Source of the DNA: Vibrio splendidus
GTDB taxonomy: Bacteria; Pseudomonadota; Gammaproteobacteria; Enterobacterales; Vibrionaceae
Direction of reading: 5' to 3'
Assembly (NCBI RefSeq): GCF_002873455.1
Contig: NZ_MCUN01000054.1
Coordinates: forward strand, 389,466-453,465
Length of the DNA: 64,000 nt
A program made the translations under genes and the position numbers. Below, one piece after another: positions 26,917 to 35,471 of this stretch (the first letter of the stretch is position 1; each line of letters starts with the position of its first letter). A model generated the notes under the pieces. The model searched no databases and had not been told where the DNA came from. It was given only the letters and a program-made list of their open reading frames with translations.

Positions 26917-28731
26917 ATGGATTTGTCGATCACTTCTTCTTTGGCGTTAATTGGACTCTTGTCCCTAGCTTGCCAATTACTCGGTTGGCGTTTGCGTCTT
27001 CCCGCTATTCTTCCTTTGCTTATCGTCGGTCTGCTTTTAGGTCCCGGTCTCAACATCCTTAATCCCGATGCCATTTTTGGTGACGTGCTATTCCCGCTGA
27101 TTTCATTAGGGGTCGCCATCATTTTGTTTGAAGGTGCATTGACTCTTAATTTCAAAGAAATCAGAGGCCATGGCCGCATGGTGACTCACTTAGTGAGTTT
27201 CGGCATGTTGATTACATGGGCGTGCATCGTGGTAGGGGCTTATTATTTTGTCGATTTCAGTTGGCCATTGGCGGCGCTGTTTGCTGCATTAGTCGTGGTG
27301 ACTGGCCCAACGGTGATTGTTCCCATGCTGCGCAGCATTCAACCTAAATCTTCGCTAGGCAGTATCTTGCGCTGGGAAGGGATAGTGATTGACCCGATTG
27401 GCGCTCTGTTTGCCGTTCTCGTTTACGAATACATTGTCTCTTCAGCCGATCCTACAAGTCATGTTCTGTCGGCGTTGGGGCTGACTTTAGCCATTGGTTT
27501 GGGCTTAGGGAGCATCGGTGGCTATTTGATTGCCAAGATGCTGCAAGGGCATTGGGTTCCGCACTATTTGCGTAACGTGGCGGTCCTGACATTAATGCTG
27601 GCGGCGTTCTCTTTTTCAAATGATCTGAGTGAAGAGTCCGGTTTATTAACCGTGACCATCATGGGTATCTGGCTCGCCAATGTGAAAGGCTTGGATCTCG
27701 AAGACATTATTGAATTCAAAGAAACCCTGACTGTGTTACTCATTTCTGCGTTGTTTATTCTGTTAGCGAGCAGGCTTGATTCTGGGACTTTCCTCTCGAT
27801 AGGTTGGGGCGGTATTGGTTTATTAGCGGTCGTCATGCTGGTGGCTCGTCCTCTGAGTGTGTGGATCAGCGGGATCGGCACGGATCTTACTTCAGCAGAT
27901 AAATGGTTTTTGAGCTGGATGGCGCCTCGCGGGATCGTTGCTGCCGCGGTTTCTTCTCTGTTTGCAATCAAGCTTCAAGAGAAGCAATTAATCGAAGGGG
28001 CAGATTTACTGGTGCCAATGGTGTTCTTGGTCATCATCGGTACGGTTGTGATTCAAAGCCTTACCGCAAGTTGGTGGGCAAGAAGGTTGGGTGTGACTCA
28101 AGAGAAAGCGCAAGGGGTTATCTTCTTTGGCGCGACTCATTTTGCAAGACAGTTTGCCAAGGTGCTGGCGACACACAACATCAATAGTGTGCTTGCCGAT
28201 ACCAACTGGGAAAGCATTCGTTTGGCGCGTATGGATAACCTGAATGTCTATTTTGGTAACCCAGCCTCAAGCCACGCGGAAAATAATCTGGAATTGGATG
28301 GAATAGGGCGCGCGATGATCGTCTCGCCTTATCGTCAAACCAACCCATTAGTCAGCATGCATTATCAAGAGGAGTTCGGTGAAAACAAGGTATTTGAGCT
28401 TGAATCGACAGAAACAAAACACGAAAGGCATTCAGTGAGCCGAGATAGCAACAGAAGTTTGTTTTCGGAAGGGATTACCTATTCTAAGCTTAACTCCTTG
28501 ATGGCTCAAGGTAGCCAAATTAAGAGCACGGGTTTGACCGAAGCGTTTGACCTTAATGAGTTTAACGCGCTATATCCTAAAGCGATTCCATTGGGTGTGA
28601 TTACTGGCGGTGATTTCCGTTTAGTGACGCAAGGTTCTGATTTGGAAAAACTCATATCAACGGAGTGTGAGGTCATTAGTTTATTGCCGCCTTCGGAAGA
28701 GATTGAAGGTATCGATACTCCAGATAAGTAG
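26917..28731 (+). CDS. CPA1 (NhaP-type) Na+/H+ antiporter with TrkA-N-like C-terminus
   Basis: This 605-aa protein has about 12 transmembrane helices in residues 1-390 (LPAILPLLIVGLLLGP, LFAALVVVTGPTVIVPML, GIVIDPIGALFAVLV with the ion-binding Asp). A cytosolic domain follows that resembles a Rossmann TrkA-N fold (GVIFFGATHFARQFAKVLA near 400). It expels Na+ or K+ for protons, and the cation is unknown. ATG at 26917 follows AGGGG by seven bases; the upstream ATG lies inside an inverted repeat and is rejected. Confidence 0.88.
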   Translation: MDLSITSSLALIGLLSLACQLLGWRLRLPAILPLLIVGLLLGPGLNILNPDAIFGDVLFPLISLGVAIILFEGALTLNFKEIRGHGRMVTHLVSFGMLITWACIVVGAYYFVDFSWPLAALFAALVVVTGPTVIVPMLRSIQPKSSLGSILRWEGIVIDPIGALFAVLVYEYIVSSADPTSHVLSALGLTLAIGLGLGSIGGYLIAKMLQGHWVPHYLRNVAVLTLMLAAFSFSNDLSEESGLLTVTIMGIWLANVKGLDLEDIIEFKETLTVLLISALFILLASRLDSGTFLSIGWGGIGLLAVVMLVARPLSVWISGIGTDLTSADKWFLSWMAPRGIVAAAVSSLFAIKLQEKQLIEGADLLVPMVFLVIIGTVVIQSLTASWWARRLGVTQEKAQGVIFFGATHFARQFAKVLATHNINSVLADTNWESIRLARMDNLNVYFGNPASSHAENNLELDGIGRAMIVSPYRQTNPLVSMHYQEEFGENKVFELESTETKHERHSVSRDSNRSLFSEGITYSKLNSLMAQGSQIKSTGLTEAFDLNEFNALYPKAIPLGVITGGDFRLVTQGSDLEKLISTECEVISLLPPSEEIEGIDTPDK

Positions 28732-28791
28732 CGAGTGCTCTGTATTTAAAGTGAGTCGCTTTGTATCAAAAACGAATAGCTCAGTATCAAA

Positions 28792-28826
28792 AAAGCCGCA
28801 ACGTTTTCACGCTGCGGCTTTCTAAT
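28792..28826. terminator. Bidirectional terminator between the antiporter and folD
   Basis: The stem AAAGCCGCA/TGCGGCTTT, extended towards the loop, has an A-run on the left and a T-rich tail on the right. It lies between convergent genes. Confidence 0.8.
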
Positions 28827-28901
28827 TTTGCTCTAGCTTATTTTACTCTAGGGCGAGGCAATTCATGCCACTGGTATTACTACCTAAGCTGTCATTGCCG
28901 A

Positions 28902-29759
28902 CTATTTCGAGTGAAATTGCTCACAAGCGATCATTGTATTCTCAATTAGGCTTGCTACTGTCATTGGACCAACACCACCAGGAACTGGTGTGATGAAGCT
29001 TGCGCTCTCTTTCGCGACATCGTATTCAACATCGCCAACGAGCTTGCCAGATTCCAAACGGTTGATACCTACATCGACCACAACAGCACCTTTCTTAATC
29101 CAAGCACCAGGAATGAAGTTAGGTTTACCAACGGCAACCACAACAACGTCTGCTTGACGTACGTGACCTTCAAGGTCTTTGGTGAAGCGGTGGCATGTTG
29201 TTGTCGTACAACCTGCTAGAAGCAGTTCTAGAGTCATTGGGCGACCAACAATGTTTGATGCGCCTACTACAACCGCGTGCTTGCCGCGTAAATCGATGTT
29301 GTAACGGTCAAGCAGCGTGATGATGCCTTTAGGTGTACAAGAACGTAGCTTAGGCATACGCTGAGCCAAACGGCCTACGTTGTATGGGTGGAAGCCATCA
29401 ACGTCTTTTTCAGGTGTGATACGCTCAAGAACGTGAGTAGTATCGATACCAGCAGGCAAAGGCAATTGGACCAAAATGCCATCAATCTCTGGGTCTTCGT
29501 TGAGTTGATCGACTAGCGTTAGCAACTCGTGTTCGGTGGCAGTTGCTGGTAAATCAAAAGACTTCGAGACGAAACCAACTTCTTCACACGCTTTGCGTTT
29601 ACTGCCAACGTAAACTTGAGATGCCGGGTCTTCACCCACTAAAACAACCGCTAGGCCCGGAGCACGTAATCCAGCTTGAGTACGAGCTTTTACACGTGCC
29701 GCTACTTCAGAGCGAACTGTTTGAGAAATTAGCTTTCCATCAATATTTTGAGCAGTCAT
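28902..29759 (-). CDS. folD: FolD, methylene-THF dehydrogenase/cyclohydrolase
   Basis: This 285-aa bifunctional enzyme interconverts 5,10-methylene-THF and 10-formyl-THF using NADP. Motifs are YVGSKRKACEEVGF near 50 (catalytic Lys), DGILVQLPLP near 97, VVGASNIVGRPM near 163 for NADP, and the C-terminal PVPGGVGPMTVA near 260. AAGGAAA precedes the ATG by a good distance. It is divergent from the tRNA-Arg gene that hosts the island. Confidence 0.97.
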   Translation of the reverse strand: MTAQNIDGKLISQTVRSEVAARVKARTQAGLRAPGLAVVLVGEDPASQVYVGSKRKACEEVGFVSKSFDLPATATEHELLTLVDQLNEDPEIDGILVQLPLPAGIDTTHVLERITPEKDVDGFHPYNVGRLAQRMPKLRSCTPKGIITLLDRYNIDLRGKHAVVVGASNIVGRPMTLELLLAGCTTTTCHRFTKDLEGHVRQADVVVVAVGKPNFIPGAWIKKGAVVVDVGINRLESGKLVGDVEYDVAKESASFITPVPGGVGPMTVASLIENTMIACEQFHSK

Positions 29760-29928
29760 GAATTTCCTTAGTATTGATATTCAAGTTAGTGGCTGATGTT
29801 TTGGCGCATTATTCCAGAAAATCTTTTTGATTACCATCAAGCAAACGTTTGCTTTGTTCTATTTTCCAACACTTATAATTCTATTGCCCTTTTTTTACTC
29901 ACTTGGATCAGAATGTTACATAAAGCCG

Positions 29929-29956
29929 TTGCTTTACTGATTCGAATTCGTATAAT
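29929..29956 (+). promoter_or_regulatory. tRNA-Arg promoter
   Basis: TTGCTT and TATAAT are separated by 16 bases. The -10 box lies 13 bases before the tRNA. Confidence 0.75.
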
Positions 29957-29969
29957 CCTTTCCTGTAGC

Positions 29970-30046
29970 GCGCCCTTAGCTCAGCTGGATAGAGCACCTC
30001 CCTTCTAAGGAGGTGGTCGAAGGTTCGAATCCTTCAGGGCGTGCCA
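29970..30046 (+). tRNA. tRNA-Arg (anticodon UCU)
   Basis: The 77-base cloverleaf has acceptor GCGCCCT/AGGGCGT (G1-U72 wobble), D arm, anticodon loop CTTCTAA with TCT, the TTCGAAT T loop, discriminator G73 and encoded CCA. It is very close to E. coli argU. Its 3' 44 bases are duplicated at 49927-49970, so the gene is the attachment site of the island and has been completed by island sequence. Confidence 0.97.
29999..30042 (+). repeat. Left attachment repeat of the genomic island, inside tRNA-Arg
   Basis: These 44 bases (from TCCCTTCTAAGGAGG to AGGGCGT) are identical to 49927-49970. They cover the anticodon loop through the 3' acceptor strand of the tRNA, a common core for tyrosine integrases. 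Confidence 0.95.
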
Positions 30047-30054
30047 TATTCTAT

Positions 30055-30090
30055 AAGCCCTGACAGCTTTTTAAGTTGTCAGGGCTTTGT
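30055..30090 (+). terminator. tRNA-Arg terminator carried by the island's left end
   Basis: The stem AAGCCCTGACA/TGTCAGGGCTT is followed by TTGTCGTTTT. It lies just after the tRNA but inside the island. The counterpart at 49987-50018 lies beyond the right repeat. Confidence 0.75.
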
Positions 30091-30105
30091 CGTTTTCGGG
30101 GTTTG

Positions 30106-30125
30106 TAGTCGGCTAAATAGTCGGG
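30106..30125 (+). repeat. Left subterminal island repeat, candidate integrase arm site
   Basis: TAGTCGGCTAAATAGTCGGG is a pair of TAGTCGG heptads 13 bases apart. It is repeated with two changes at 49780-49799 near the right end, in the same orientation. Confidence 0.6.
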
Positions 30126-30161
30126 TAAGCGTGTTGCTCAATGTAATCATGTGAAACCCTT

Positions 30162-31802
30162 TCACTTCTTTTTAGCATTATTAGACTTTTTTTTCTGGTT
30201 CATCTCAGCTAACTTTTTCTTTGAAATATCAATATGCGCCAGGGCTACTTCATAACCTAGTGTGACATGTAGACGTCTATAAGCATTCCTTAAGTTCACT
30301 TTTGAAAAGAAAGGCAGCTTTGAAGGTAGTTTCTTTACTCCGTAGATAGCAAAGACTATACGGTAATCATTGGTGTTAGGAAGTTGCTTTGAGTCTTTCA
30401 ATGGCATTACATTTGGATGGTTCGTATAAATTTTCTCACGAGCCTCTTCACTTGAACGAAAAATTTCACCTGAAACAAGACCTTGGCTAAATAGGTGGCT
30501 TAGATCTGATGAACTCTTGTAGTGTTTAACATGAATTAGGTCGAATATTTTATCTTTACCATTGTTGGTGTTGGCAAGATCGCAGAACTCAAACTTACTA
30601 TGCCCACCTCCAATGTGAATGTTCTTTTTATCTAGCAGTTCAATATTCCTATCATTTTTAGCAACAGCAGCGTTGTATTCTCCTTCGTTTTTATGGTCAT
30701 AAACTGGTAAAGGATAGCTATAGGTAGGGATATTGCTAATAGCATTATTCACTTCCTTTACAAAATCCTTATTTAGCTTGTACCAGATGCCACTACGAAT
30801 TGCGAAGTGCTCACCTTTATATGTAAGCTCACCGTATATGCACTCGTAACCTTGCCATGATTTGACTGTTACGTGATCCTCATCTTTAGCATAGACTTTA
30901 TACTTCTCTTTCAAGTGTTTGAGTTCGAGTTGTACTTCGTTACCAAGAATTACGCTTAGGTAGCTTGAAATCGATAGCATCGTTGTATTTTGGGTGCTGC
31001 GTGGCTCATAGCTATAACCTGCGATTAAGTCCATGTCTATGACCTCTGGCTCAATGAAATAAAAGCTCTTTTGCTTGAGGTTAGAAAGGCGTTTGACTAA
31101 CTCATCGTTAAGATGATCAACTTGTTTGTCATTGGTTACTTCGACAATGTTTTCAACCCACTGTAACTCAGGCTTTAGTGGTGCTTTAAAGTAAGCTAAG
31201 GCTTTTTTCAAGACAGTAGGTAACAGTTTTAAGTCTGCTGTCAGCATCATCCCTAGGGCATATCGCTTACCTGATATACGACTATTAAAAACGGATTCGG
31301 CAGACTTACCTACGATTGCTTGGAGCATATCTTCATCAACATCGATCGGAAAGGTATTCACTTTTGACCCTAATCCGCTCTGACTTCGAGTATTAAGTGG
31401 GACAGTTTTGTTTGAAGCTGTATCTACGCTTCTGATCTGCTCGGTGTCCATTGAATTTAAGGCAACACGAAGTCCAAAGTTTGGCTCGAAGTATGTTTTG
31501 TCAAGTAAATGAAATCCTTGACCAAAGGTTAGATAAAATGTTCGACCTGCAACATCAATAGATACGACTGCACCAGTTGACTGATTAGAACCAAAGTTCA
31601 TATCACTAAAGTTTGGTTGCTCAGAGAAAAGATTAGCGAAAGCTGGTTTGTTGCTAGTTGGTTGTTTAATAAAGAGCTTTGCTTTAATTTCTTCACTCTC
31701 GAGGTTAAGAACGTACTCGGAGCATCCACTCGTGTTGATTGGAACTACAGTGGACGGGAGAGAGTTTTTTAATAGATAAATAGAAGTAGATGTACTGGTC
31801 AA
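30162..31802 (-). CDS. TIGR04141/DUF6119-type sporadically distributed protein
   Basis: This 546-aa protein, divergent from the type I restriction operon, has the features I associate with the TIGR04141 (DUF6119) family. These are an N-terminal mixed alpha/beta region and a conserved core near residues 400-440 with KFEFCDL, DLIHVKHY and SSDLSHLFSQG. The Glu-x-Cys-Asp and His-Val-Lys pair resembles a PD-(D/E)XK nuclease core, which is inference. The C-terminal tail is Lys/Asn-rich. The start is TTG with AAGGA eight bases upstream. Its promoter (TTGACG-N18-AAGAAT, minus strand) is overlapped by members of a three-copy operator array. Such genes occur patchily beside restriction systems, and the function is unproven. 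Confidence 0.75.
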   Translation of the reverse strand: MTSTSTSIYLLKNSLPSTVVPINTSGCSEYVLNLESEEIKAKLFIKQPTSNKPAFANLFSEQPNFSDMNFGSNQSTGAVVSIDVAGRTFYLTFGQGFHLLDKTYFEPNFGLRVALNSMDTEQIRSVDTASNKTVPLNTRSQSGLGSKVNTFPIDVDEDMLQAIVGKSAESVFNSRISGKRYALGMMLTADLKLLPTVLKKALAYFKAPLKPELQWVENIVEVTNDKQVDHLNDELVKRLSNLKQKSFYFIEPEVIDMDLIAGYSYEPRSTQNTTMLSISSYLSVILGNEVQLELKHLKEKYKVYAKDEDHVTVKSWQGYECIYGELTYKGEHFAIRSGIWYKLNKDFVKEVNNAISNIPTYSYPLPVYDHKNEGEYNAAVAKNDRNIELLDKKNIHIGGGHSKFEFCDLANTNNGKDKIFDLIHVKHYKSSSDLSHLFSQGLVSGEIFRSSEEAREKIYTNHPNVMPLKDSKQLPNTNDYRIVFAIYGVKKLPSKLPFFSKVNLRNAYRRLHVTLGYEVALAHIDISKKKLAEMNQKKKSNNAKKK

Positions 31803-31828
31803 GTTAATATCCTTTTTATTGTTTTAAT

Positions 31829-31849
31829 TACGTCATTTTAAATGATGCA
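31829..31849. promoter_or_regulatory. Operator copy 1 (TACGTCA-N7-TGATGCA)
   Basis: This is the first of three interrupted palindromes with identical seven-base spacing. It lies just downstream of the inferred -10 box of the leftward promoter (AAGAAT, complement at 31853-31858). Confidence 0.65.
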
Positions 31850-31852
31850 TTT

Positions 31853-31882
31853 ATTCTTGATCGGTGAGATGTCATGCGTCAA
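31853..31882 (-). promoter_or_regulatory. Inferred leftward promoter of the TIGR04141-type gene
   Basis: On the minus strand TTGACG (complement at 31877-31882) and AAGAAT (31853-31858) are 18 bases apart. A half-operator TGCGTCA (31875-31881) overlaps the -35 box. Confidence 0.5.
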
Positions 31883-31895
31883 GTCTTACTTTTAT

Positions 31896-31916
31896 TGCGT
31901 CATTTGGATTGATGCA
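31896..31916. promoter_or_regulatory. Operator copy 2 (TGCGTCA-N7-TGATGCA)
   Basis: The second full palindrome ends two bases before the -35 box of the rightward hsd promoter. Confidence 0.7.
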
Positions 31917-31917
31917 G

Positions 31918-31946
31918 TTGACGGTCTTGTTTTTATGTCTTAATAT
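31918..31946 (+). promoter_or_regulatory. Promoter of the type I restriction operon
   Basis: TTGACG (31918-31923) and TAATAT (31941-31946) are exactly 17 bases apart. The expected transcript start, near 31953, falls inside operator copy 3. Confidence 0.7.
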
Positions 31947-31950
31947 ATTC

Positions 31951-31971
31951 TGCATCAACTAAAATGATGCA
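31951..31971. promoter_or_regulatory. Operator copy 3 (TGCATCA-N7-TGATGCA)
   Basis: This perfect copy has fully complementary seven-base arms. It overlaps the predicted transcription start and ends eight bases before the half-HsdS ATG. Confidence 0.75.
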
Positions 31972-31978
31972 AGTGCTT

Positions 31979-32554
31979 ATGAAGTTAAAACTACAAGACA
32001 TTGCTGAGATAAGAGCAGGGCATCCATTTCGAGGTTCGATTAAAGAATCGGATGAAGGAAATGGCTATGTCATCCAAGTAAGAGACCAAGATGAACTAGG
32101 TCTTATTCAGTGGGATAATTTGGTCAAAACTGAGGTCGTAGGGCGCAAAGAGCCTGAATGGTTACAGAAAGGCGATATTATCTTTGCTGCAAGAGGGGGG
32201 AGGAATCTCGCCTCACATATAGAAAATTTAGATAAGCCAACAGTATGCTCTCCTCACTTTTTTCAGCTTCGAATTAACAGCGATAAAGTGTTGCCAGAGT
32301 TTTTAGCGTGGCAAATTAACCAGTCGTTAGTTCAAAGGTATTTATTACAGTCAGCGGAAGGTACTGCGCAAGTCAGTATAAAAAGGGCTGTACTAGAGCA
32401 AACACCACTTTCAATACCTTCGTTAGAAAAGCAAAGGGTGTTGATGAAGTTAGTTAAGAGTGCAGAACAAGAAAAGCAAGCTTATCAACGCCTGATCGAA
32501 TTAAGGCATATAGAGTTGGATTCCATCGCAACTCAGATGCTAAACCAAATTTAG
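31979..32554 (+). CDS. Half-size type I restriction specificity subunit (single TRD)
   Basis: This 191-aa protein has one target recognition domain (KLQDIAEIRAGHPFRGSI opening, WLQKGDIIFAARGG near 62, LPEFLAWQINQ) and one conserved spacer helix pair (SLEKQRVLMKLVKSAEQEKQ). A normal HsdS has two of each. Half-size S subunits can dimerise and read interrupted palindromes. It is the first gene of the operon, 20 bases before hsdM. ATG at 31979 is chosen; an ATG at 31964 lies inside operator copy 3 and would add five residues. Neither has a clear ribosome site. Confidence 0.82.
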   Translation: MKLKLQDIAEIRAGHPFRGSIKESDEGNGYVIQVRDQDELGLIQWDNLVKTEVVGRKEPEWLQKGDIIFAARGGRNLASHIENLDKPTVCSPHFFQLRINSDKVLPEFLAWQINQSLVQRYLLQSAEGTAQVSIKRAVLEQTPLSIPSLEKQRVLMKLVKSAEQEKQAYQRLIELRHIELDSIATQMLNQI

Positions 32555-32574
32555 AATTACTAGAGATACGAATA

Positions 32575-34152
32575 ATGTCAGACATTAAAATCAGCCAAAA
32601 TGAAATCAATAATGCAGTATGGGGTGCTTGTGACACTTTCCGAGGCATTATCAGTGCAGATACATACAAAGACTTCATCTTAACTATGCTCTTCTTAAAG
32701 TACATTTCCGATGTATGGCAAGACCACTATGACAATTACAAAGCGGAGTATGGTGATGAGCCTGAATTGATCACTGCGATGATGGAAAACGAAAGTTTTC
32801 AGTTACCAATGGTTGATATTCTTGGTGATAACAATGAAGTTAAAGAGACATTTAAGGCGAACTTTTACAGTCTTTTTGAACGTAAAGACACTCCAGGGAA
32901 TGGTACTCGTATTGACCAAGTGCTACACGCAATTGAAGAAGCAAATGGCACTAAGCTTAAGAACGTGTTCCAAGACATTAGCTTCAATACTGATAAGCTT
33001 GGCGATGAAAAGCAAAAGAACACATTGTTACGTCACCTGTTAGAAGACTTTGGTAAGGATATCCTTAACCTTAAACCAAGTCGCGTTGGCAACCTAGATG
33101 TGATTGGTAATGCTTATGAATACCTGATCAAGCATTTTGCCGCAGGGAGTGGAAAAACCGCAGGTGAATTCTATACACCACCAGAAGTTTCAGATCTTCT
33201 TTCTGTTCTACTTGAGCCAAAAGAGGGCGATTCAATATGTGACCCTGCATGTGGTTCTGGATCACTACTGCTTAAGTGCGGTAATCAAGTTCGTAAATCA
33301 TTCGGTGGTTCAAAGAGTTATGCACTGTTTGGGCAAGAGTCGATCAACTCAACATGGGCATTAGCGAAAATGAACATGTTCCTACATGGTGAAGATAACC
33401 ACCGTATTGAGTGGGGTGACACCATCCGTAACCCGAAACTGAAAGTAAAGGGCAAAGAAGACCTACTTCATTTTGATATCGTAGCCGCAAATCCACCATT
33501 TTCTCTGGATAAGTGGGGTCATGAAGATGCTGCCGATGATATTCATGGTCGTTTCCGCAGAGGCATTCCGCCAAAAACCAAAGGTGATTATGCATTCATC
33601 TCACATATGATTGAGACGCTTAAGCCAGCTTCTCCTACCAGTGATGGCGGTCGAATGGGAGTGGTTGTGCCTCACGGTGTACTTTTCCGAGCATCAAGTG
33701 AAGGAAAGATTCGTCAACAGTTGATTGAAGAGAACTTATTAGAAGCCGTAATTGGCTTACCTGAAAAACTGTTCTTCGGCACGGGCATTCCTGCGGCTAT
33801 CTTAATCTTTAAAAAACAGAAATCTGATGACAAAGTACTGTTTATTGATGCCTCTCGTGAATTTAAGTCTGGTAAGAATCAAAACCAACTAACAGGCGAT
33901 AACATTCAGAAGATTGTTGATACTTACAAAGCTCGTGAAACAACGGACAAATATTCCTACCTAGCAACATTGGAAGAGATTGCAGAGAACGACTACAACC
34001 TCAATATTCCACGCTACGTTGATACCTTTGAGGAAGAGGAAGAAATTGACTTGGTTGCTGTGCGTAAAGAGCGCCTAGAGCTACAAGGCGAGCTTGCTGA
34101 TCTTGAAAAAGAGATGATGGGCTACCTAGAGGAGTTAGGTTATGGTGCCTGA
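32575..34152 (+). CDS. hsdM: HsdM, type I restriction-modification DNA methyltransferase
   Basis: This 525-aa N6-adenine methyltransferase has an N-terminal helical HsdM_N domain (residues 1-150), the SAM-binding motif CDPACGSGSLLLK near 222-234, the catalytic motif IV NPPF at about 305, and a C-terminal tail that contacts HsdS. It forms the M2S1 methylase and, with HsdR, the restriction complex. hsdS overlaps its end by 11 bases. Upstream lies the half-size S gene, so one HsdM may serve two specificity subunits. Confidence 0.95.
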   Translation: MSDIKISQNEINNAVWGACDTFRGIISADTYKDFILTMLFLKYISDVWQDHYDNYKAEYGDEPELITAMMENESFQLPMVDILGDNNEVKETFKANFYSLFERKDTPGNGTRIDQVLHAIEEANGTKLKNVFQDISFNTDKLGDEKQKNTLLRHLLEDFGKDILNLKPSRVGNLDVIGNAYEYLIKHFAAGSGKTAGEFYTPPEVSDLLSVLLEPKEGDSICDPACGSGSLLLKCGNQVRKSFGGSKSYALFGQESINSTWALAKMNMFLHGEDNHRIEWGDTIRNPKLKVKGKEDLLHFDIVAANPPFSLDKWGHEDAADDIHGRFRRGIPPKTKGDYAFISHMIETLKPASPTSDGGRMGVVVPHGVLFRASSEGKIRQQLIEENLLEAVIGLPEKLFFGTGIPAAILIFKKQKSDDKVLFIDASREFKSGKNQNQLTGDNIQKIVDTYKARETTDKYSYLATLEEIAENDYNLNIPRYVDTFEEEEEIDLVAVRKERLELQGELADLEKEMMGYLEELGYGA

Positions 34153-35371
34153 TTCGATTTCACAATTAGATCTAATTCAAGCTCGAATTTCAGAGGTTCC
34201 CACTGGCTGGCAGTTATGTAAAGTTGATGAAGCTCTTAATATTCGTAATAACTTTCGAAAACCTATTAGTCAGGAAGTAAGAGAAACAATTAAAGGTCAA
34301 TATCCATATTATGGGCCCACTAAAATCCAAGGCTATATCTCAGAATATGAGCAAGATGGAACTTATGCGTTGATTGGAGAAGATGGTGATCACTTTCTGA
34401 AGTTTGGGGTGATGGCTCAAACACAATTTATTTCAGGAAAATGTACAGTTAATAATCACGCACATATACTAGAAAGTTCCACTTTTTGTGATTCAGAGTG
34501 GTTCTTTAATTACTTTAAGCATAGAGATATTACGAACTTTCTTTCTAGACAAGGTGCAGGGCGCTTTAAGCTAAATAAAGCAACACTTGAAAAGTTACCA
34601 ATGCTAGTTCCTCCACTCCCAGAACAACGCAAAATCGCCAAAATCCTCTCAACATGGGACAAAGCGATTAGCACTACGGAAAAGCTGATTGAAACCAGTA
34701 AACAGCAGAAAAAAGCTTTGATGCAGCAACTTTTGACGGGTAAGAAGCGTTTGGTTAACCCTGAAACAGGCAAGGTATTTGAGGGTGGGTGGGGGAAGCA
34801 CCCTGTAGGCAAAATATGTAAATCAATAGTTCCTGGACGAAATAAACCAAAGTCATTTGAAGGTGAGATACCTTGGGTTACGACACCTGAAATCATTGGG
34901 CGCTTTATTCCATCGTTTATCCAGAGTAACTATATCTCTCAAAGTGCGGTGAAAGAATGTGGAGCAAAAATTGTTCCCGCTGGAAGTGTAATTATTGCAG
35001 CTGTTGGAGAGTTAGGGTTAACCGCTATTGCAACAGAACCATTAGTTTTAAATCAGCAACTCCATGCTTTTGTCTGCCCAGATGAGGTTGATAATGTGTA
35101 CCTAAGTTATTGGCTTTCATCGCAAAAGCCCTATATGGATAGTGTCGCTTCTAAAACTACGATCCCATATATGAATAAAACCAATTGTGAAAGTATTCCT
35201 GTTTTACTTCCAACGACTTTGGAACAGCAAAAAATCGCCTCAGTCCTTACTGCTGCCGATAAAGAAATTGAAGTGTTGGAAGCTAAACTTGCACACTTTA
35301 AGCAAGAGAAAAAAGCACTAATGCAACAGCTACTGACAGGAAAAAGACGAGTCGTGGTAGACGCTGCTTAA
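34142..35371 (+). CDS. hsdS: HsdS, full-length type I specificity subunit
   Basis: This 409-aa protein has two target recognition domains (about 1-150 and 210-355). Each is followed by a near-identical conserved helical spacer, PPLPEQRKIAKILSTWDKAI and PTTLEQQKIASVLTAADKEI, each ending KKALMQQLLTGK. This is the classic HsdS layout, which sets a bipartite recognition sequence. Its ATG lies inside the hsdM end (11-base overlap). A stem-loop at 35384-35406 follows, which separates it from the AAA-HNH pair. Confidence 0.93.
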   Translation: MVPDSISQLDLIQARISEVPTGWQLCKVDEALNIRNNFRKPISQEVRETIKGQYPYYGPTKIQGYISEYEQDGTYALIGEDGDHFLKFGVMAQTQFISGKCTVNNHAHILESSTFCDSEWFFNYFKHRDITNFLSRQGAGRFKLNKATLEKLPMLVPPLPEQRKIAKILSTWDKAISTTEKLIETSKQQKKALMQQLLTGKKRLVNPETGKVFEGGWGKHPVGKICKSIVPGRNKPKSFEGEIPWVTTPEIIGRFIPSFIQSNYISQSAVKECGAKIVPAGSVIIAAVGELGLTAIATEPLVLNQQLHAFVCPDEVDNVYLSYWLSSQKPYMDSVASKTTIPYMNKTNCESIPVLLPTTLEQQKIASVLTAADKEIEVLEAKLAHFKQEKKALMQQLLTGKRRVVVDAA

Positions 35372-35383
35372 GCTTTAGAAATC

Positions 35384-35412
35384 AACACCCTCTTAGTGAG
35401 GGTGTTATTGTT
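35384..35412 (+). terminator. Stem-loop after hsdS
   Basis: The perfect stem AACACCCTC/GAGGGTGTT with the loop TTAGT is followed by ATTGTTCT, a weak U-tract. It may partly insulate the inserted AAA-HNH pair and hsdR from the upstream promoter. Confidence 0.55.
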
Positions 35413-35471
35413 CTACTTAGTTTTATCCATGTTAGAATCAATCAACTATTAGAATAAGTTAGGTATCGCAA

